Positions 60,790-64,000 of a DNA stretch of 64,000 nucleotides are shown here, piece after piece. The DNA is taken from assembly GCF_014698115.1 (NCBI RefSeq), contig NZ_JACJSJ010000029.1:1-64000 (forward strand). The letters run 5' to 3'. The notes below the pieces were generated by a model. That model was not told the origin of the DNA. It was given only the letters and a program-made list of their open reading frames with translations, and ran no database searches. This DNA comes from Nostoc sp. FACHB-973. Its GTDB lineage: Bacteria > Cyanobacteriota > Cyanobacteriia > Cyanobacteriales > Nostocaceae. Each line of letters begins with the position of its first letter. Positions within the stretch are counted from its first letter, which is position 1. The translations under genes and the position numbers were made by a program.

Positions 60790-61669
60790 TTAACTGGGGA
60801 CAATAAACATAGTAAGTTAAATGGTGCTTGAGGGTTACGCCCAAGCAACAGTTAGTTATATGTAAGTTTTATAGCTGCTTTCAATTATTTCAAATATTAT
60901 GTCTTTCGTAGGGGCACACAGCTATGTGCCCCTACGAAATTATGTATAAGAATGCAAATCATTGCTCACAGCATATTAGGAATTAACAACAAATAAATTA
61001 CTACTAATTGTGGGGTGGGCGTCTCGCCCGCCCTTAGTTAGGGGCGGACAAGATGTCCACCCCACAAGAAAAGTTGGATGTTTTTATTTGGAAGTCCCTT
61101 AGAGGATGTTTGAAAAGTGTCGTATAACACATTAAATTCTGACATTACCCCCCCAACCCCCCTTATAAAGGGGGGCTTTAAGAGATTATTCCCCCCATTT
61201 ACAAGGGGGGGTTAGGGGGGGTATTAGACACTTTGGGTAATAAATATAGCTTTTCAAACACCCTCTTCCCCATAAAGATGCACTGAAGATTTAGCAAAGA
61301 TATGACATAGATATTTCTGAAAATTTTTGAGTAATTATTAAGCGCAGTTTACAGAAAATGCTGGTATTCAAACCAGTTTAAAGCCGCACATTTAGTAATT
61401 TTTAGATGTAGTTTTCCCAAATACGAAGTTTAGTAAGCATTACCACAACTACTATACAGGCATCAATTAGGCAGAAGCTTTGCTGCATTTCTGATTTGAT
61501 TAAGATTTTGATGCTGGCACTCAGCTTTACACTAACAATTTTTCTATTAATTTTTTTAAATTATCACCAACAATATTTTGAAAAAATTCAGTGTTATTAC
61601 TGAAATGTTTATGGTAAGCAATAGTTATATTGAAAACGCAAAGATGAATACACAAGGAGCTTGTGAATC
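60790..61669. other. Long intergenic region with palindromes and a MITE
   Basis: Holds a 30-bp REP palindrome at 60907-60936 with arms CGTAGGGGCACA, two GGGGTGGGC-type hairpin halves at 61010-61033 and 61041-61065, and the 164-bp MITE at 61102-61265. The last 250 bp before 61670 are AT-rich and probably hold the promoter of the small secreted protein. No gene is supported. Confidence 0.6.
61102..61265. mobile_element. 164-bp MITE with nested inverted repeats
   Basis: Outer inverted ends GAGGATGTTTGAAAAG (61102-61117) and CTTTTCAAACACCCTC (61250-61265) differ at one base; an inner pair TACCCCCCCAACCCCCCTT / AAGGGGGGGTTAGGGGGGGT spans about 61146-61223. No coding capacity. Confidence 0.78.
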
Positions 61670-62071
61670 ATGAAACTTTCTACAATTATCAAAGGCAGTG
61701 TTTGCGTATTAGGTTTAGTTGGTGTTGGTAATTTCTTTGCAGCACCTGCAAATGCAGGAGATGCTGCTGCTCGTGGTGCAGTTACAGTAGTTAGACCATC
61801 AGGTTCTTCTATCAGCGTCAGTGGTGAATTGACTGCACCTACTGGTACTCAATTCCCCGGTTCATTAACTATTACACCTACAGTTACTGGAGCAGGTACA
61901 AACGCTGAAGTTGTAGACAGCTTGGAAATCGACCCAGGTACAATTGAAGCCTCAGCATTGGAAACCGGCGGCACAATCGAAGGAGCCGTCGCAGCACTAA
62001 TTACCGGCTTTTCAAGTATTGAAGACGTAACAGCCCTTGTTAGAGCAGCTAGTGTTGGCGGTTTAGAATAG
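61670..62071 (+). CDS. Small secreted protein, family member 1
   Basis: A 133-residue protein with a clean signal peptide, MKLSTIIKGSVCVLGLVGVGNFFAAPANAG, cut after ANA. The mature part begins DAAARGAVTVVRPSGSSISVSGELTAPTGTQFPGSLTITPTVTG, beta-strand-like and low in charge, then an acidic helical end (GAVAALITGFSSIEDVTALVRAASVGGLE). AAGGAG lies well before the ATG. Residues ARGAVxxVxPSG, SVSGEL and LTITPT and the Gly-Leu-Glu terminus recur in the gene at 62667, so the two are paralogues. I do not recognise a named domain. Export and lack of cysteines suggest a periplasmic, cell-wall or matrix protein. Confidence 0.82.
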   Translation: MKLSTIIKGSVCVLGLVGVGNFFAAPANAGDAAARGAVTVVRPSGSSISVSGELTAPTGTQFPGSLTITPTVTGAGTNAEVVDSLEIDPGTIEASALETGGTIEGAVAALITGFSSIEDVTALVRAASVGGLE

Positions 62072-62666
62072 ATTGATTCTTATCTGAGATCAAATCACGA
62101 TGGTGTAAAAACCCATCAGCTCTTAGCCTAGATGCTCTTGGCTTTGGTTTGACGAGGCATTGCCAGCAGTAGAGATAAAATTATTTTGCATCCCCACGCT
62201 AGGCATTTGCATCAAAATATTTGGTAATACGCAAATAAACTCCTTTACTGACTATCCTTTACCTAGATCCATAGTGTTTGATGCGGGATAAGGTACAAAG
62301 GGATATCTAAGAGATTGAAGAAAAAACACAGCCCCTTAAATGCAAATGAGGGGCAGTATTTCCAAACTTATCCACTATATTACCATATAAACCCGGTTTC
62401 TTGAAGAAATCGGGCTTTTGATATTTGTTTCAATAGATACTTCACGAAATCTTTTAAATTAGGCAAGAGGCAAGAGGCAATAGGCAATAGACAAAAACTA
62501 GAAAGCAATAGCCACAAGACAATAACGCAATAATTACTCTTGCTTTTTGCCCTTTGCCTTTTGCCTTTCTTGACTAAGTGTCAATCCTTATACCAAATTT
62601 TAGTAGTCTAGCAATCAAATCTTTTCAGAAGTTACCGCTATATTTCTCATGCCAATCTAAAAGAGC
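62072..62666. other. 595-bp spacer between the small secreted protein genes
   Basis: No gene is supported. It contains a hairpin near 62392-62416 (CCCGGTTTCTTGAAGAAATCGGG, imperfect), and STRR-type repeats at 62463-62575: AGGCAAGAGGCAAGAGGCAA facing TTTGCCCTTTGCCTTTTGCC, which form an inverted pair. The sequence around 62095-62140 may form the terminator of the first gene. Confidence 0.5.
62463..62575. repeat. STRR inverted array (AGGCAAG/CTTTGCC)
   Basis: Heptamer repeats GGCAAGAGGCAAGAGGCAAT followed about 65 bp later by TTGCCCTTTGCCTTTTGCCT on the opposite sense, typical of STRR loci in heterocystous cyanobacteria. Confidence 0.85.
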
Positions 62667-63128
62667 ATGAGGAATAAAATAAACATGTATAGCGTGTTTT
62701 GTCAATTACCTGTAACTATTAAAAGAAGCTTTTATTTGCTGGGTTTTATCAGTTTAAGTAATTTTATTGCAGCACCAGTACATGCACAACAAGCTGTGGC
62801 GCGTGGTGCTGTTTCTATAGTTTCACCTTCCGGCGCTTATCAAAGTGTTAGTGGTGAACTGTTCTTGCCTGTTAGCAATAATTTTTTAAATCCCGGCACA
62901 AGCACCACTCTAACAATCACCCCTACTTTTACAAATATCGGGGCAATTAATGAAAGAATAACTTCGTTATCTCTTAAGGTAGGAACAGCGACAGAAATTA
63001 TAACAAACAATAATAATTCGCTTTTGAATCAAAATGTACAAACAGTCAATAATTTAACATCAATTCCTGATACAGGATCTCTGATTGAGACAACCAACGG
63101 CACTAATGGTTTAGGGGCTTTAGAATAG
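62667..63128 (+). CDS. Small secreted protein, family member 2
   Basis: A 153-residue (or 147-residue, ATG at 62685 behind GAGGAATAAAATAAAC) paralogue of the 61670 protein. A signal sequence (SFYLLGFISLSNFIAAPVHA) is followed by QQAVARGAVSIVSPSGAYQSVSGELFLPVSNN, LTITPTFTNIG, an Asn/Thr-rich middle (ITNNNNSLLNQNVQTVNN) and the end NGLGALE. Shared blocks: ARGAV, PSG, VSGEL, TITPT, and a Gly-rich tail ending in Leu-Glu. The middle has diverged strongly. Function unknown; exported. Confidence 0.78.
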   Translation: MRNKINMYSVFCQLPVTIKRSFYLLGFISLSNFIAAPVHAQQAVARGAVSIVSPSGAYQSVSGELFLPVSNNFLNPGTSTTLTITPTFTNIGAINERITSLSLKVGTATEIITNNNNSLLNQNVQTVNNLTSIPDTGSLIETTNGTNGLGALE

Positions 63129-63201
63129 TTGAAAAACGGCGTTGCTGAATTTGGTCATGAATTATGTTTGTATACATTTTGTCGTTTAATGCTAAATCCT
63201 T

Positions 63202-63230
63202 GTAGAGACGTAGCATTGCTACGTCTCTAC
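63202..63230. repeat. REP-like palindrome GTAGAGACGTAGCA
   Basis: A 29-bp palindrome with arms GTAGAGACGTAGCA and TGCTACGTCTCTAC, abutting the stop codon of the convergent Uma2 gene. A common REP-like type in cyanobacteria; only one copy in this window. Confidence 0.85.
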
Positions 63231-63853
63231 TATGTATTGCCAGCATTAAAAATCTGTTCGGCAGTTAAATTCAATTCTGGTAAAGCGGGTGAGATAATGC
63301 CATTGCTCCCACGAAACTGATTGAGTTCGTATTCACCCTCAATCAATGAATAAACTGATATTGTGGGCTGTTTGGGATTGCCAATAAACCGCCTACCTGC
63401 CAATGCAGCATAGTCTACAATCCAGTATTCTGGAATGCCTATAGCCTCGTATTGACCTAGTTTTGTGAAATAGTCATCTCTCCAATTGGTGCTAACGACT
63501 TCAATCACCAAAGGAATTGATCTGCCCTGAGTGACTGTAGATTGTTTTTTCCACAGTGGTTCATTTACCAGATTGGAGCGATTAATTATTAATATATCTG
63601 GTGAATAACCGGATTCATTTTCAGGTGGTTTCACTAGTGCAGTTTTGGGAATGAAGTAGGGAAGATTTAGTCGCTTGATCTCGACAGATATTTCTAGCGC
63701 CAAAAAACCGATAATATCTTCATGGTCTCCTGTTGGTTGTGGCATTTCGATTACAACACCATCATGCAGTTCATAACGTTTGCCTGTATTATCAGGGTAC
63801 CTGGCAACAAATTCATCGAATGTAATTAGTTTTTTGTGTAGGGCTTGAGTCAT
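63230..63853 (-). CDS. Uma2 family endonuclease-like protein
   Basis: A 207-residue Uma2 (DUF820) protein without extra domains. ALHKKLITFDEFVARYPDNTGKRYELHDGVVIEMPQPTGDHEDI is the usual start; YSPDILIINRS gives the PD acidic site, IPLVIEVVSTNWRDDYFTKLGQYEAIGIPEYWIVDY the E...K...E-Y-W-I-V-D region, and LNLTAEQIFNAGN the family end. The catalytic-type residues are present. The stop is at the edge of a REP palindrome. Complete; start at 63853. Confidence 0.9.
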   Translation of the reverse strand: MTQALHKKLITFDEFVARYPDNTGKRYELHDGVVIEMPQPTGDHEDIIGFLALEISVEIKRLNLPYFIPKTALVKPPENESGYSPDILIINRSNLVNEPLWKKQSTVTQGRSIPLVIEVVSTNWRDDYFTKLGQYEAIGIPEYWIVDYAALAGRRFIGNPKQPTISVYSLIEGEYELNQFRGSNGIISPALPELNLTAEQIFNAGNT

Positions 63854-64000
63854 CAGTTAATCCTCAAACGGTCTTGATAACAAAACTGCAAAATATATTC
63901 AAAACAATTTACAAATTTAGTTAGAATTATAGTTAAAGCTATCTCTAAAGTTAAATTTTACTATACATTATCTATGGAGTTTAATATATGTTATGGCGGT
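63854..64000. other. Right-edge intergenic sequence
   Basis: AT-rich upstream region of the Uma2 gene; nothing recognisable. A gene might begin just past the edge. Confidence 0.4.

Overview
The window reads as a chromosomal segment of a filamentous, probably heterocyst-forming cyanobacterium (Nostocales: Nostoc, Calothrix or a relative). Signs are the very frequent HIP1 octamer GCGATCGC, heptamer tandem repeats of the STRR type, many Uma2-type proteins, an xisH-xisI pair, Ser/Thr kinases fused to TPR or SH3 domains, caspase-WD40 and NACHT-HEAT proteins, a DUF4347/RTX exoprotein, a glycine-rich RRM protein, and the treZ-treY-treH trehalose cluster. The assignment rests on gene content and repeats; no rRNA gene is present to place it more exactly.

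Layout. 0-4 kb: a Uma2-like protein and a zinc-ribbon/kinase/TPR protein. 4.1-9.2 kb: a NACHT-HEAT NTPase followed closely on the same strand by hicA-hicB, a DUF6888-like/DUF6887-like pair and an antitoxin-like gene. 9.3-15.8 kb: treZ-treY-treH, making and degrading trehalose from glycogen-type glucans; a glycogen debranching enzyme lies at 31.6 kb. 16-18.5 kb: a thiol-disulfide oxidoreductase-like gene and a REP-associated tyrosine transposase (RAYT) embedded in REP palindromes, one inside its own reading frame, followed by a 21-bp minisatellite. 18.6-28.4 kb: a caspase/nSTAND/14xWD40 protein with a divergent Trypco1-like gene, a kinase-SH3 protein, a small conserved protein and a dynamin-like GTPase; this looks like a predicted conflict or programmed-cell-death neighbourhood.

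28.5-37 kb is a gene graveyard: a CopG-like antitoxin relic bracketed by two MITEs, a RelE/ParE-type pair, a dual-GGDEF protein, an internally deleted Uma2 relic, a higB relic before an intact higA, a hydrolase whose stop codon comes from a MITE, and xisHI. 37-41.5 kb is the conserved core rplS, tRNA-Trp, secE, nusG, rplK, rplA, rplJ, rplL on the minus strand, with a probable L10 leader and an attenuator between rplA and rplJ.

41.6-64 kb: two glycosyltransferases flanking the 1420-residue DUF4347/beta-helix/RTX protein, a PEP-CTERM-like protein, an RND efflux pump with its adaptor, a cold-shock-type RRM protein, a truncated IS4 transposase, a DUF2854 membrane protein, a 59-codon conserved-looking gene, a stand-alone receiver protein, polyphosphate kinase, two paralogous small secreted proteins, and another Uma2 gene at the right edge.

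The strongest leads are the NACHT-hicAB cluster, the caspase/Trypco1/dynamin neighbourhood, the RAYT that carries its own REP, the paired small exported proteins, and several toxin-antitoxin relics visible only when stop codons are read through.
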